64,000 bases of DNA from contig NZ_SLVF01000022.1 in NCBI RefSeq assembly GCF_004345365.1, forward strand, positions 43,225-107,224. The letters are read 5' to 3'. The notes beneath the pieces are model-generated. The model made no database searches, was not told the DNA's origin, and saw nothing but the letters and a program-made list of their open reading frames with translations. Position 1 is the stretch's first letter, and each line of letters opens with the position of its first letter. Source of the DNA: Kribbella sp. VKM Ac-2568. GTDB taxonomy: Bacteria > Actinomycetota > Actinomycetes > Propionibacteriales > Kribbellaceae. Below are positions 7,270-16,242 of the stretch, piece after piece. The translations under genes were made by a program, and so were the position numbers.

Positions 7270-8807
7270 AGGTCATTCCCGGCGTAGGAGAGGTTGAAGC
7301 TCTTGTTGGTGAGGGGAAAGTCGGGGACGATCGTGTCGGCCAACGCGACCGGCAACGCCGGCCAGTTGAAGAACGAGGGGTCGACGATCTTCAGTCTGGA
7401 CACCGTGCCGTCAGGGGCCATTTCGACGCGATGGGCGATGGTGCCGCGCCATCCTTCGACGAGGCCGAGCCCCGAGATGCGTCCGGCCTGAAGCCAGGTC
7501 GGCTTGGGTGTGTCCGCACTCGTGGGTGGCTGAGTGCGGAGGAGTTCGATGATCAGCGACACGGAGGCCTGTACTTCGTCGGCGCGGGTGAGGAAGCGGG
7601 CGAGGACGTCGCCGTCGCTGTGGTTGGGGACATCAGCAGCCGTGGTGGCCAGGGTGATGGGATGGTCCAGGCGGGCGTCTTGCCGGAGTCCGCTCGCGCG
7701 GGCGACATAGCCAAGGGTGCCGATGTCATGGGCTTGTTCCGCGCTCAGGACGGCGGTACCGGTCATCCGGTCCAGGACGACGCTGTTCTCGAGGGCGATG
7801 TCGACGACCTGCTGGATGTCGGCGGCGATGGCTGACAATTGAGCCGGATCGGGCAACGCCAGGAGGTGGACTCCGCCGGGCACGATCGCGCCGCGGAGCA
7901 GCCGGTGGCCGGTGACTTGCTTGTTGAGACGCAGCAACTGCTCGCGTATCCGCAATGCGTGAGCGTTGATGATGCCGTAACCGACATCGTTGCAGAGGGC
8001 CCCGATATCGGCGATGTGGTTGTAGAGCCGCTCCAGCTCGAGTAGTACCGAACGCAGAATGGACGCGGGACCCGAGACCGGCCAGTCGCGTGCTTCTTCG
8101 ATGGCAAGACAGTAGGCCAGCGCGTGGCCGACTGCGGTGTCGCCCGAGATTCGCTCGGCGAGTGGCAGCACGTCGGCCGGCAGCCGGCCCTCGGCGAGCT
8201 TCTCGATGCCCTTGTGGGTGAACCACAGACGAGCCTTGAGTTTGAGGATGGTCTCGCCGACGACGGAGAAGCGGAAGTGGCCTGGTTCGATCAATCCGGC
8301 GTGGATCGGGCCGACCGGTATCTCATACACACCGGGTCCGGCGACGGTCAGGAACGGGTACGGCTCGTCAGGTGAACCGAACGCGGGAGCCGCGCCGGCG
8401 TCGTGGCGCATCGGGTGCCATTCGGTCGGCCAGTGCTGGTGCAGCACCAGCCGTTGCGGCAGGGGATGGTTCAGTACTTCGATGCCGTACAGGTCGGACA
8501 GTTCGCGTTCGAACCGTCCAGCTGGGAACGACAACCCGGCCAGGCTGGGGATCTGTGGTCTCGCGTGGTTCGTGCTCAAGATCAGCTCGACACGTCGGTC
8601 GGGTTGGCCGGCCGTGAACAGGTAGACGACGCGAAAGCTGTCGAGGTCGTCGTGAGCGGCAATCAGTGCCAGTCGGTGGCCATCGGCCAGCAGGGCGCCG
8701 GCCCGGTCCAGAAGGTCGGCCGCGGTGACGGGTATTTGTCGCCGGTTGGGGTAGGAGCGTTGGTCCGCCAACTGGCGTGGGCGCGGAGTCCTGCCGACCT
8801 GAGTCAT
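7266..8807 (-). CDS. hycE: HycE-like large subunit (NuoC/NuoD fusion) lacking NiFe cysteines
   Basis: 513 residues. Residues ~30-130 are a NuoC-like 30-kDa domain (ERELSDLYGIEVLNHPLPQR), and ~150-513 are a NuoD/hydrogenase large-subunit domain (GPIHAGLIEPGHFRF, then WFTHKGIEKL). In true group 4 NiFe hydrogenases two CxxC motifs bind the metal centre. Here the first is replaced by RISGDT (219-224), and the C-terminus ends NKSFNLSYAGNDL with no cysteine at all. The protein therefore cannot assemble a normal NiFe site and resembles the energy-converting-hydrogenase-related (Ehr) complexes, whose substrate is unknown. Its start overlaps the hycQ stop (ATGA). Homology to the hydrogenase/complex I family is certain; loss of hydrogenase activity is a strong inference. 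Confidence 0.92.
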   Translation of the reverse strand: MTQVGRTPRPRQLADQRSYPNRRQIPVTAADLLDRAGALLADGHRLALIAAHDDLDSFRVVYLFTAGQPDRRVELILSTNHARPQIPSLAGLSFPAGRFERELSDLYGIEVLNHPLPQRLVLHQHWPTEWHPMRHDAGAAPAFGSPDEPYPFLTVAGPGVYEIPVGPIHAGLIEPGHFRFSVVGETILKLKARLWFTHKGIEKLAEGRLPADVLPLAERISGDTAVGHALAYCLAIEEARDWPVSGPASILRSVLLELERLYNHIADIGALCNDVGYGIINAHALRIREQLLRLNKQVTGHRLLRGAIVPGGVHLLALPDPAQLSAIAADIQQVVDIALENSVVLDRMTGTAVLSAEQAHDIGTLGYVARASGLRQDARLDHPITLATTAADVPNHSDGDVLARFLTRADEVQASVSLIIELLRTQPPTSADTPKPTWLQAGRISGLGLVEGWRGTIAHRVEMAPDGTVSRLKIVDPSFFNWPALPVALADTIVPDFPLTNKSFNLSYAGNDL

Positions 8808-10321
8808 GGAGTTCCCGCAATCAGACTGGCGCTGTGCAGCAGCGGGCCCAACGGCCAGTCGACGATGCCTAGCATCGCGACGACACCGAGTCCAGCGATG
8901 ATCGGGGCCGCAGTGGCGAACGGCAGTGCCGCAAGGGTGCGAACGGTTGGACGCGGCTGCGTGGCGGGTTCGCCGAACAACATTCCGCTGGCTTTGACCG
9001 CGATAGCGACGAACACCATGAGCAAGAGGACGAGCATCACAGCCATCGCCCAGCCGAGCCCCGCGGTCAATCCGGCCCGTACGAGCCCGACTTCGCTGAA
9101 GAACAAGCTGAAGGGCGGCAATCCGAGTAGGGCGGCGAGACCCAGTGCGAAGGCGCCGCCCAGCACTGGCGCCCGAGTGAGCAGGCCGCGCACCTCGGCG
9201 ATCGACGTGGTTCCGGTCCGGGACAGGATCTCGCCCGCGCCACAGAACAGCGTTGCTTTGCTGATGCCGTGTCCGACTATGTGCAGCAGGGCCGCTGCGA
9301 TCGCGAGGCGTGTTCCGATGGCTACGCCGATGATCACCAGCGCCATGTGCTCGATGCTGGAGTAGGCCAGGAGACGCTTGTAGTCCCGTTGGGTGATGAG
9401 CAGAGATGCGGCCAGCAGTAGGGACGCGAGCGCGATGGTCAGCAGTAGGGCCCGGACGAACTCCGGACTGATGCTGGCGATGGCGATGACGCGGTACCGC
9501 AGCAGCGCGTAGACCGCGACCGGGAGCAGCACGCCGGACATCAGCGCGGATACGGGTGCGGGCGCTTGGCTGTGCGCGTCGGGGAGCCAGCTGTGCAAGG
9601 GCACCAGGCCAGCTTTGGTGCCGAAGCCGAGCACGAGCAGCGCGAATGCCAGTCTCATCACGCCGGGATCGAGATCTTCGGCGTGGGCGGAGAGTTGGGT
9701 CCAGTCGAGGCTGCCGTGTTCGGCGACGCCGGCCTGCTGGGCGGCATAGTGGACCAGCACCGTACCGAGGTAGGCCAAGGCGATGCCGACAGAGCAGATG
9801 ATGACGTACTTCCAGGTTGCTTCCAGTGCAGCGCGGGTGCGGCGGTGCCCGACGAGGAATGCGGTCACGATGGTGGTCGCCTCGATGGCGGCCCATAGCA
9901 GGCCGAGGTTGTTCGCAAGCACGGCGAGCACCATCGCCGCCAGGAACAACGGCACCAGGACGCTGTAGAGGTGTGCCCCGGTATCGTCGATGTGTCCGCG
10001 TTCGAGTTCGCCCTCGAGGTGGCCGAGGCCGGCGCAGGTGGCGATGATTCCGACGGCGCCGATGACGATCAGCATCAGGGCGGTGAGCGCGTCGACGCGC
10101 AACCAGTTGCCGATGGTCAGGGCGGTGCCGTCAACAGTCCGGGTAGCGGCTGTGATGCCGGTGGCCAGGATGATCCCGGCCGCGCCGATGGTGACGAGTC
10201 CGGTTGCCAGGCGCCACCGTAGTACTGCGGCCGTCGCCGCGGCGGCCAACGGCGCAAGGAGTGGAGCAACGACCAGTACGGCGTCGGCCGCGCCGCTCCC
10301 GGTGGTGAGGGCGGGGATCAT
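8804..10321 (-). CDS. hycQ: HycQ/HyfF-like proton-translocating membrane subunit
   Basis: 505 residues, about 13-14 transmembrane helices, of the NuoL/M/N antiporter-like family. The conserved core is visible: LGLLWAAIEATTIVTAFLVG (with the Glu typical of TM5), the stretch LHSWLPDAHSQAPAPVSALM, and KRLLAYSSIEHMALVIIG. These carry the Lys/Glu/His residues of the proton channel in this family. It should form part of the membrane arm coupled to the HycE/NuoB-like module. It follows hycP by 34 bases, and its stop overlaps the hycE start. Confidence 0.92.
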   Translation of the reverse strand: MIPALTTGSGAADAVLVVAPLLAPLAAAATAAVLRWRLATGLVTIGAAGIILATGITAATRTVDGTALTIGNWLRVDALTALMLIVIGAVGIIATCAGLGHLEGELERGHIDDTGAHLYSVLVPLFLAAMVLAVLANNLGLLWAAIEATTIVTAFLVGHRRTRAALEATWKYVIICSVGIALAYLGTVLVHYAAQQAGVAEHGSLDWTQLSAHAEDLDPGVMRLAFALLVLGFGTKAGLVPLHSWLPDAHSQAPAPVSALMSGVLLPVAVYALLRYRVIAIASISPEFVRALLLTIALASLLLAASLLITQRDYKRLLAYSSIEHMALVIIGVAIGTRLAIAAALLHIVGHGISKATLFCGAGEILSRTGTTSIAEVRGLLTRAPVLGGAFALGLAALLGLPPFSLFFSEVGLVRAGLTAGLGWAMAVMLVLLLMVFVAIAVKASGMLFGEPATQPRPTVRTLAALPFATAAPIIAGLGVVAMLGIVDWPLGPLLHSASLIAGTP

Positions 10322-10355
10322 CGGGGTCTCGTCTCGTTCATGGTCTGGTCCATGC

Positions 10356-11015
10356 TCAGTCGTGGAGGTCGCGTAGTTCGTCGATGTCGGTGCCGCCGAA
10401 GGTCAGCCGCACTCGGGCGGCGAGGACTTGCAGAACGAGCACGATCAGCAGTACGTCAAGAGACACGGCCAGCTCGACCACGCCGGGGACCCCACCGGTG
10501 AGGAGGAATGCAGTGGTCGCGATTCCGTTGTCCAGCAGCAGGAATCCGACGATCTGTGACAACGCCCGGCGCCGCGTCACCAGGACGAAGAAGCCGATCA
10601 GCACCATTGCGAAGCCCACCGGCACTGCCTGGGTCTCGATCGACGGTGCCAGCCGGACCAGTGGGCGGCTGATGCCGTAGGCAACGAGGGTGAGTACAGC
10701 CGCGGTGAGGATCGAGGCGGTGACGTTGATGAGCGGTTCGGTCTCGCGCGCTTCGGCGCTGTCACGCAGTACCCGGCGGAGGATTCCGGGAATGAGCAGC
10801 GCTTTGAGCGCGACAACCTCAGCTGCGACGACGACAAGTTCGATGCTGTCGCGCTCGATCGCGAGCAGCAACGCGACGACGGCCATCAGTGTGCCTTGGA
10901 CGATGAGGAGCCGAACGATGGCCGACAACTCGCGCCGCCAGAGAACCAGCACAGAGGACAGCAGCAAACCACCCACAGCCAGGTACAGCAGCTGCACGTA
11001 CAAGCCGTTGCTCAT
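10356..11015 (-). CDS. hycP: HycP/HyfE-like hydrophobic subunit
   Basis: 219 residues, about six to seven transmembrane segments, beginning LYVQLLYLAVGGLLLSSVLV. The HyfE/NuoK-like signature is visible as VVVAAEVVALKALLIPGILR and GFLLLDNGIATTAFLL. The ATG at 11015 has AAGGAGA at good spacing. It is a membrane-arm subunit of the hydrogenase-like complex, lying 25 bases after hycD. Confidence 0.88.
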   Translation of the reverse strand: MSNGLYVQLLYLAVGGLLLSSVLVLWRRELSAIVRLLIVQGTLMAVVALLLAIERDSIELVVVAAEVVALKALLIPGILRRVLRDSAEARETEPLINVTASILTAAVLTLVAYGISRPLVRLAPSIETQAVPVGFAMVLIGFFVLVTRRRALSQIVGFLLLDNGIATTAFLLTGGVPGVVELAVSLDVLLIVLVLQVLAARVRLTFGGTDIDELRDLHD

Positions 11016-11040
11016 CGGAGCAGTCTCCTTTCGGCGCTCA

Positions 11041-11988
11041 TCAGGCGAGGAAGAACGACGAAGACACGGCCAGGACGCCGAACAGGAACGACCCGGCAAG
11101 CAATTCCGGGACACGGAAGAGGCGCAGCTTTGCCATGAACACCTCTGCCGTGGCGAGCGCGACAGCAAGGATGGCCACCTTGCCGACGAACACAGCCGCC
11201 CCGATCCCCAGTGCCGACGGTGAGGCGCTGGTCGCCACGCCCCAGGGTAGGAACAGGTTGGCCCAGAGTCCGAGGAGAACGGTCAGCCGCAGTGCGGCTG
11301 CGAGCTCGATCGTGGCCAGGTCGCGTCCGGAGTACTCCAGAACCATCGCCTCGTGGATCATGGTCAGCTCCAGGTGCGTGGACGGGTTGTCCACCGGAAG
11401 TCGGCCGGCCTCTGCGACAACGACGACCGCGAGGGCGACCGCGGCGAGCACACTCGCCGGCGAGAGGACCTGGGCGGGGTTGTCCTGGATGCGGTCGACG
11501 ATCGCAGCAAGATTGGATGAATCGACCCTCGCTGACAGAGCGAAGCCGACGAGCAGAATCGTCGGTTCCGCCAGTGCCGCGACGGTGATCTCCCGGCTGG
11601 CGCCCATGCCGCCGAAGGCCGTTCCGGTGTCCAGACCGGCCAGGGCGAGTGCGACGGTGCCGAGCAGAAGCAAGGCGACAACGGCGAACAGGTCTGCGAC
11701 TCGATCCAGCGGTGACGCGGTGCTGATGAATGGTCCGACTGCGGCGATTACCAGCGTCGAGGCCAGCAGGACCACCGGCGCGGCGGTGAACACCCAGCTC
11801 GAGCCCTCTGGGCTGATTGCCTCCTTGGCGAGTTGCTTGCGCAGATCCCGCCACGGCTGCCCGATGCCTGCGCCGGCACGGCCCTCCAAGCGGGCCCTGA
11901 CCTGCCGCATCACGCCAACGACGTACGGCGCGACCGCGATCAGCAGGACCACCTGGAGCAGCACACCGGCCATTGCGCCCGGGGTCAT
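11041..11988 (-). CDS. hycD: HycD/NuoH-like membrane subunit
   Basis: 315 residues, about eight transmembrane helices. NuoH/HycD features include RLEGRAGAGIGQPWRDLRK near the N-terminus, EAGRLPVDNPSTHLELTMIH in the middle (the acidic loop at the quinone/ion entrance in complex I relatives) and EYSGRDLATIELA. This subunit links the peripheral arm to the ion-pumping arm. It starts in an ATGA overlap with the upstream NuoL-like gene. Confidence 0.92.
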   Translation of the reverse strand: MTPGAMAGVLLQVVLLIAVAPYVVGVMRQVRARLEGRAGAGIGQPWRDLRKQLAKEAISPEGSSWVFTAAPVVLLASTLVIAAVGPFISTASPLDRVADLFAVVALLLLGTVALALAGLDTGTAFGGMGASREITVAALAEPTILLVGFALSARVDSSNLAAIVDRIQDNPAQVLSPASVLAAVALAVVVVAEAGRLPVDNPSTHLELTMIHEAMVLEYSGRDLATIELAAALRLTVLLGLWANLFLPWGVATSASPSALGIGAAVFVGKVAILAVALATAEVFMAKLRLFRVPELLAGSFLFGVLAVSSSFFLA

Positions 11989-14045
11989 GACGTCACCCCC
12001 ACAACGACCAGCACGATGATGAGTCCCACCAGCCCGAACGCGAGGTACCGGTGCACGCTGCCGTTCTGCATTCGGCCGGCCAGGCGACCCCAACCGGTCG
12101 CTGCGCCGAGTAGCGGCGGATACAACGCAACTTCGACGCGATCGGCGACCTTCTGGCGGTACTGGACACTCTCGATCAGGTATCGCGACTCGGCATGGTG
12201 CGTGACGTCGATGTCCTGCTCCGGTGCGAGGACGTCGTCGAAGACTCGCGTCAGCGGTTCGGCGAAGGACGTCGCTGTGTACTCCATCCGGGGATCGAGC
12301 CGCGTGCCGCCGCAGCCCCACACCAGTGCTTTGCGACGCGGCAGCCCGCGACCGGCGATACGGAGCGTCACGACGATCACAAGTGCCGCAGCGAACAGCC
12401 CGCAGAGGATCAGTAGCGGCGACATCGAACCCGCGATCCTGGTCAGCTGCAAGGTCACTCCGCCCTGCAACGGTGCGCCGTCGCAAACCGTCGGGAAGGT
12501 GGCCGCGACCCTGTTGAGGGTCGGTCCCACAATGGCGGGGACGATCGCGAGCGCGGCACAACCGGTGGCGGCCAGCGCCATCGCCGCGCGCATGGAGACC
12601 GGGCTCTCGATGGCGTTGCCGGCGGCCATCGAGCGAGGTCGGGCGAGGAATCCGACCCCGAACGCCTTCACGAACGTCGCGACCCCCAAGCCGGCAGTCA
12701 AGGCGACGACGCCGACCGCCAGTGGCATCGCCACGGCGATCAGGACGGACGGCGATCCGGCTGCGGGCAGGCTGTGGATGAGGCCTTGCAGCAATAGCCA
12801 CTCCGATACGAACCCGTTCCCTGGTGGCAGTGCGGCCGCGGCCAGTGCACCGACACCGAACAGCGCAGTGGTGATCGGCATTCTCGACACCAGGCCACCG
12901 AGGCTGTCGAGATTGCGCAACCCGGTCGAGCGCAGTACGGACCCGGCACCGAGAAAGAGCAACGTCTTGAATCCGGTGTGGTTGATCGCGTGCAGCACTG
13001 ATGCTGCCAGCAACAGTGTCGCCAGCGGCCGATCACCGTCGGCCGCGAAGATCCCGGCGGCTCCGACGCCCATGAAGATCAGGCCCATGTTCTCGGTGGT
13101 CGAGTAACCGAGCAGCCGCTTCAGATCTACCGCGACGCTCGCCTGCAGTACGCCGTACAGGGCCGACACGGCGCCGGCGGCGAGAACGAGCACCCACCAC
13201 CAGCGCTGTCCACCACCGAGCAGATCGAAACCGACCCGCAGGATCCCGTAGAGGCCGAGCGTCACCATTGCCGCTGACATCAGCGCCGAGACGTGACTTG
13301 GAGCTTCCGGGTGCGCCCTGGGCAGCCAGACATGCAGCGGCACGATCCCGGCCTTGGAACCGAATCCGACCAAGGCCAGCAGGAAGATCAGCGACCGCAG
13401 CGTGGTCGGCAGTTCGGCCGCACCCACCCGCAGTGCGGCGAATGAATCGCCGCCGACCTGGGAAGAGAACAACACCAGGGCGAGGAGGATCGCGACGAAG
13501 CCCGCGTGGGTCATGGACGCGTACCACGCGGCGGCGGTGCGCACCTGCGGGCGGGCGCGGTGCTCAGCCAGCACCAGCACCAGCGAGGTGAGCGCCATCA
13601 GCTCCCACAACACCAGGAACGTGGTGACGTTGCCCGCGATCGGAACCCAGACCATCGTCGTCACGAAGAGCGGTAGAACTGCTTGAACTGTCCTGGACCC
13701 TGCCCCGGATCCAGGACCATGGTCGAGCGGCGAGCCCGGGCTTGTGTACCCGATGCTGTAGATCCCGGCGATAACCGCGACCGCACCGACCAGGGCCACG
13801 AACACTCCCGAGAGAGCATCGCCCGCCACTGCCGCAGTGCCCAGTGGCAGCAGACCGGGGACCGTTGCTGAGTATGTCTGACCGTCCACCAGCGCGATGC
13901 CGGCCAGCAAGCCGCCGGCGCCACAAACGCTGGTCGACACACCAGCCACGACTGCACGAACCCGGGGACCGGTCAGGGCCGCGCCGACAGCTCCGGCCAG
14001 GGCGAAAACGGTGCCGCCCAGCAGGGCCTGTGCAACCAGGTTCAT
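11985..14045 (-). CDS. NuoL/HyfB-like proton-conducting membrane subunit
   Basis: 686 residues, with about 14-16 transmembrane helices and a C-terminal extension of ~150 residues. The antiporter-family core is evident (WELMALTSLVLVLAEHRARP, then KAGIVPLHVWLPRAHPEAPS, then VDLKRLLGYSTTENMGLIFM). The extension carries a soluble loop (WGCGGTRLDPRMEYTATSFA) before a final helix, as in HyfB-type subunits. It corresponds by order to M. tuberculosis Rv0083. It overlaps its neighbours on both sides by four bases. With HycQ it gives the complex two antiporter-like modules. Confidence 0.92.
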   Translation of the reverse strand: MNLVAQALLGGTVFALAGAVGAALTGPRVRAVVAGVSTSVCGAGGLLAGIALVDGQTYSATVPGLLPLGTAAVAGDALSGVFVALVGAVAVIAGIYSIGYTSPGSPLDHGPGSGAGSRTVQAVLPLFVTTMVWVPIAGNVTTFLVLWELMALTSLVLVLAEHRARPQVRTAAAWYASMTHAGFVAILLALVLFSSQVGGDSFAALRVGAAELPTTLRSLIFLLALVGFGSKAGIVPLHVWLPRAHPEAPSHVSALMSAAMVTLGLYGILRVGFDLLGGGQRWWWVLVLAAGAVSALYGVLQASVAVDLKRLLGYSTTENMGLIFMGVGAAGIFAADGDRPLATLLLAASVLHAINHTGFKTLLFLGAGSVLRSTGLRNLDSLGGLVSRMPITTALFGVGALAAAALPPGNGFVSEWLLLQGLIHSLPAAGSPSVLIAVAMPLAVGVVALTAGLGVATFVKAFGVGFLARPRSMAAGNAIESPVSMRAAMALAATGCAALAIVPAIVGPTLNRVAATFPTVCDGAPLQGGVTLQLTRIAGSMSPLLILCGLFAAALVIVVTLRIAGRGLPRRKALVWGCGGTRLDPRMEYTATSFAEPLTRVFDDVLAPEQDIDVTHHAESRYLIESVQYRQKVADRVEVALYPPLLGAATGWGRLAGRMQNGSVHRYLAFGLVGLIIVLVVVGVTS

Positions 14046-14524
14046 CTACCGGTCAGATCCCGCAACGCAGCGACGATCACGTCCGGCTCCGGTGGGCAGC
14101 CGCGGATCTCGACGTCCACGGGCACGATGTCACCGACTGTTCCGACGACTCCGTAACCCCCCGCGAACACACCGCAGTTGTGGGCGCAGTCACCGACGGC
14201 GACGACCCGCTTGGGTGCCGGCGTCGCCTCGAACGCCTTGCGCAGAGGGTCCTCCATATTGCGTGTCACCGGACCGGTCACCAGCAGCACGTCCGCGTGC
14301 CGTGGGGATGCGACGAGCCGGGCGCCGTAGCGTTCGGCGTCATACACCGGGCCGAACGCCGAGGCGATCTCCAGTTCGCAACCGTTGCAGGACCCGGCAT
14401 CGACGTGGCGTATCTGCACAGAGCCGCGCAGTACGCCGGGATCAGCGGCCTGGTCTGAGGCGCGAGCCGGAGCCGGCTGGGCGACCCGGCCGGTCGTGAG
14501 GATCTTGCGGAACAGGCTTCTCAC
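14042..14524 (-). CDS. NuoB-like small Fe-S subunit
   Basis: 160 residues of the complex I 20-kDa/NiFe small-subunit family. The cluster ligands are intact: Cys46 and Cys49 in GSCNGCELE, Cys113 in VGDCAHNCG and Cys142 in RGCPPEPD, enough for one N2-type [4Fe-4S] cluster. It starts with GTG in a GTGA overlap with the regulator stop codon. So the electron-transfer cluster is kept although the partner large subunit has lost its NiFe ligands. No polyferredoxin (HycB/HycF/NuoI-like) gene is present, so the electron donor must come from elsewhere. Confidence 0.92.
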   Translation of the reverse strand: MRSLFRKILTTGRVAQPAPARASDQAADPGVLRGSVQIRHVDAGSCNGCELEIASAFGPVYDAERYGARLVASPRHADVLLVTGPVTRNMEDPLRKAFEATPAPKRVVAVGDCAHNCGVFAGGYGVVGTVGDIVPVDVEIRGCPPEPDVIVAALRDLTGR

Positions 14525-14889
14525 TTCGAGCCGCGCAGAACCCGTGCCCGACCCATTGCCTGGGCGTCCGCCTTCAGGCCGTCGAGCAGTTCGGTCCGGT
14601 CGGTCAGCACACTGGTGAGGATCACCCTCGCGACCGCCAACAGCTCGGCGACGTGTGGGCTGGTCAGCGAGTAATAGACCGCCGAGCCCTCTTTGCGGGT
14701 CGTGACCAGCCCAGCGCGCCGCAGTACGGCCAACTGCTGGGACAGGTTCGACGCTTCGAGCCCGACCTCCGGGAGGATCTCTCCCACCGACATCTCACGC
14801 TCGCTCAACAGCTCCAGAACTCGGATGCGGGCGGGATGCCCGAGGGTCTTGAAGAACTCGGCCTTCAGTTGATGCAGCGGTGTGGTCAC
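14521..14889 (-). CDS. ArsR-family regulator of the hydrogenase-like operon
   Basis: 122 residues with a single winged helix: LKAEFFKTLGHPARIRVLEL, then MSVGEILPEVGLEASNLSQQ and LRRAGLVTTRKEGSAVYYSL. I use the GTG start at 14889 because AAGGAGGAG immediately precedes it and because the N-terminus then resembles that of M. tuberculosis Rv0081; the in-frame ATG at 14904 is possible. It is the first gene of the operon, and its stop overlaps the NuoB-like start. Rv0081 is a hypoxia-linked regulator of the equivalent locus in M. tuberculosis, so a role in low-oxygen control is likely. No metal-binding cysteine pair is visible. Confidence 0.9.
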   Translation of the reverse strand: MTTPLHQLKAEFFKTLGHPARIRVLELLSEREMSVGEILPEVGLEASNLSQQLAVLRRAGLVTTRKEGSAVYYSLTSPHVAELLAVARVILTSVLTDRTELLDGLKADAQAMGRARVLRGSK

Positions 14890-15016
14890 TTCTCCTCCTT
14901 CCATCACGCACCTCTCCGCCGCGGTCCGGATGATCGTCTCCGGCAGACGACCGTGACGGATCTCATCGTCAGGGACAGGCACACGTCTTCACAGCATGCA
15001 CGATGGATGGCATCAT

Positions 15017-15030
15017 GAATTGAAGAATTC
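15017..15030. promoter_or_regulatory. Candidate operator in the divergent promoter region of the hydrogenase-like operon
   Basis: The inverted repeat GAATT-gaag-AATTC sits in the AT-rich gap between the ArsR gene (minus strand) and a small plus-strand gene. A TATAGT hexamer at 15045-15050 could serve as a -10 for the plus-strand gene. ArsR-family proteins bind such short palindromes, so this is the best visible autoregulation site. Position-based inference only. Confidence 0.4.
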
Positions 15031-15109
15031 TGCAAGTCTTGTCATATAGTCGCACCAGCGGTCAGTTTCGGCCGAGATCAGCAGCAACCTGCGAGGAGTG
15101 GGGAACCCG

Positions 15110-15304
15110 ATGAGCTCGTTCGCTGACGAACTGCTGCAGAGGATCGCCGGCGCCCGGCAAGCCTTGTCGAACGCAAAAGGTGCCGGTGAGCTCGACGCCG
15201 AGCGGGTCTACGCCGGAGAACTCGACAGCCTGCTTCGACTGGCGATGGAGAACGGCGTCACCGTCCCACCAGAGCCTGCTCACCACCCACAGGACTTGAG
15301 CTGA
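15110..15304 (+). CDS. Small hypothetical protein
   Basis: 64 residues starting MSSFADELLQRIAGARQ, predicted mostly helical and acidic. GAGGAG at 15093-15098 precedes the ATG at 15110; an upstream in-frame GTG is less likely. It is transcribed away from the hydrogenase-like operon from the same AT-rich promoter region. No family is recognised. Confidence 0.6.
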   Translation: MSSFADELLQRIAGARQALSNAKGAGELDAERVYAGELDSLLRLAMENGVTVPPEPAHHPQDLS

Positions 15305-15359
15305 TCTGCACCACAGTGAATCGCCGTCCGCCCCGCACGACGACGCATGGAAGGCAACG

Positions 15360-15545
15360 ATGCGCTACGTAGTGACCCATTACAGGCCAGGGCAGGACGC
15401 CACTGAATCCACCGTGACCGACGCGGCCGGCGTCTCCGAACTGGTCCGCCAAGCGGCTCGGACGGGCAGCCGTGTGCACGTCAGACCCGTGCCCGAAGGA
15501 GAACAGGCAACGCCCGCATCAGGATCGGACGCCTCAACGCCCTGA
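15360..15545 (+). CDS. Small hypothetical protein
   Basis: 61 residues starting MRYVVTHYRPGQDATES, with GGAAGG upstream of the ATG. The pattern is beta-strand, helix (GVSELVRQAARTGS), beta-strand (RVHVRPVPEG), like a small alpha/beta domain. It lies 55 bases after the previous small gene, probably in the same transcript, and its end overlaps the end of the convergent HD-domain gene by 12 bases. Confidence 0.55.
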   Translation: MRYVVTHYRPGQDATESTVTDAAGVSELVRQAARTGSRVHVRPVPEGEQATPASGSDASTP

Positions 15546-16190
15546 GGACCCCGCGGGCGGCACAACCGGCGGACTTTTCGTCGCCTTCCGCTCCAGTGGG
15601 TTCGCTGCGATCCTGGCGGCGAGATCGTTGCGCATCGCGGCGGCGGCCGAGCTGTCCGGTTTGCGTCTCGCCTGGTCCTGGAAACACCGGACGAACTCGT
15701 CGGCCAGGCTCAGCCGCGGATACCGCTCCAGCACCTCGGTCCGGAAGCTGACAGGGAAGTCGTCGAGGTTGCGCCCCGCGATGTCGACAGCTGTGGACCT
15801 GGCCAGCAGGAAACCTTCCGGGTCCTCGCCTGGATCCACCTCGGCCCACATGTGCCGGGCGATCACCTCCGACAGACGCGCGCGTCGCTGGACCGGCCAC
15901 CCGGCGCCCGCTGCGAATACCCACGCCACGCTGCCGCCGGCCACTTCGAACGGCACCATGTGGTTGTCGAACTCGTCGACCAGCCCGAGGTCATGCAGCA
16001 GCGACGCGACGAAGAGCAGTTCGGGATCGAAGGTGACACCGCGCGCCGTCCCGAAGGCTGCCGCCCACACGTACGCCCGGATCGAGTGGTTCAGCAGCGC
16101 GGGCGAACAGTAGGTCGTCGCCACGTCGACAGAGTTCACACACACCGGACTGTCGGGAAGCACAATCTCGGCCAGGCGCATGGATCGCAT
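15534..16190 (-). CDS. HD-domain protein (putative metal-dependent phosphohydrolase)
   Basis: About 218 residues. The HD superfamily pattern is visible: a first His in ALLNHSIRAYVWA, HD in LLFVASLLHDLGLVDEFD, and a later His in RHMWAEVDPGED. Such proteins hydrolyse phosphoesters or amide bonds; HD proteins with this LLNHSxR start include cyanamide hydratase-like enzymes, which is a possible but unproven assignment. The start is uncertain: ATG at 16190 or 16181, or a longer frame from 16265; none has a clear ribosome-binding site. A small gene ending 53 bases upstream may share the transcript. Confidence 0.7.
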   Translation of the reverse strand: MRSMRLAEIVLPDSPVCVNSVDVATTYCSPALLNHSIRAYVWAAAFGTARGVTFDPELLFVASLLHDLGLVDEFDNHMVPFEVAGGSVAWVFAAGAGWPVQRRARLSEVIARHMWAEVDPGEDPEGFLLARSTAVDIAGRNLDDFPVSFRTEVLERYPRLSLADEFVRCFQDQARRKPDSSAAAAMRNDLAARIAANPLERKATKSPPVVPPAGSSGR

Positions 16191-16242
16191 CACCGCAGCA
16201 CACCCGCCGCGGTGGACCACGGGCCGTGACCGACCGAGTAGT

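Noticed and set aside
7266..14889. Functional formate hydrogenlyase or NiFe hydrogenase
   Set aside because: The large subunit lacks both metal-binding CxxC motifs, and there are no formate dehydrogenase, polyferredoxin or maturation genes nearby.
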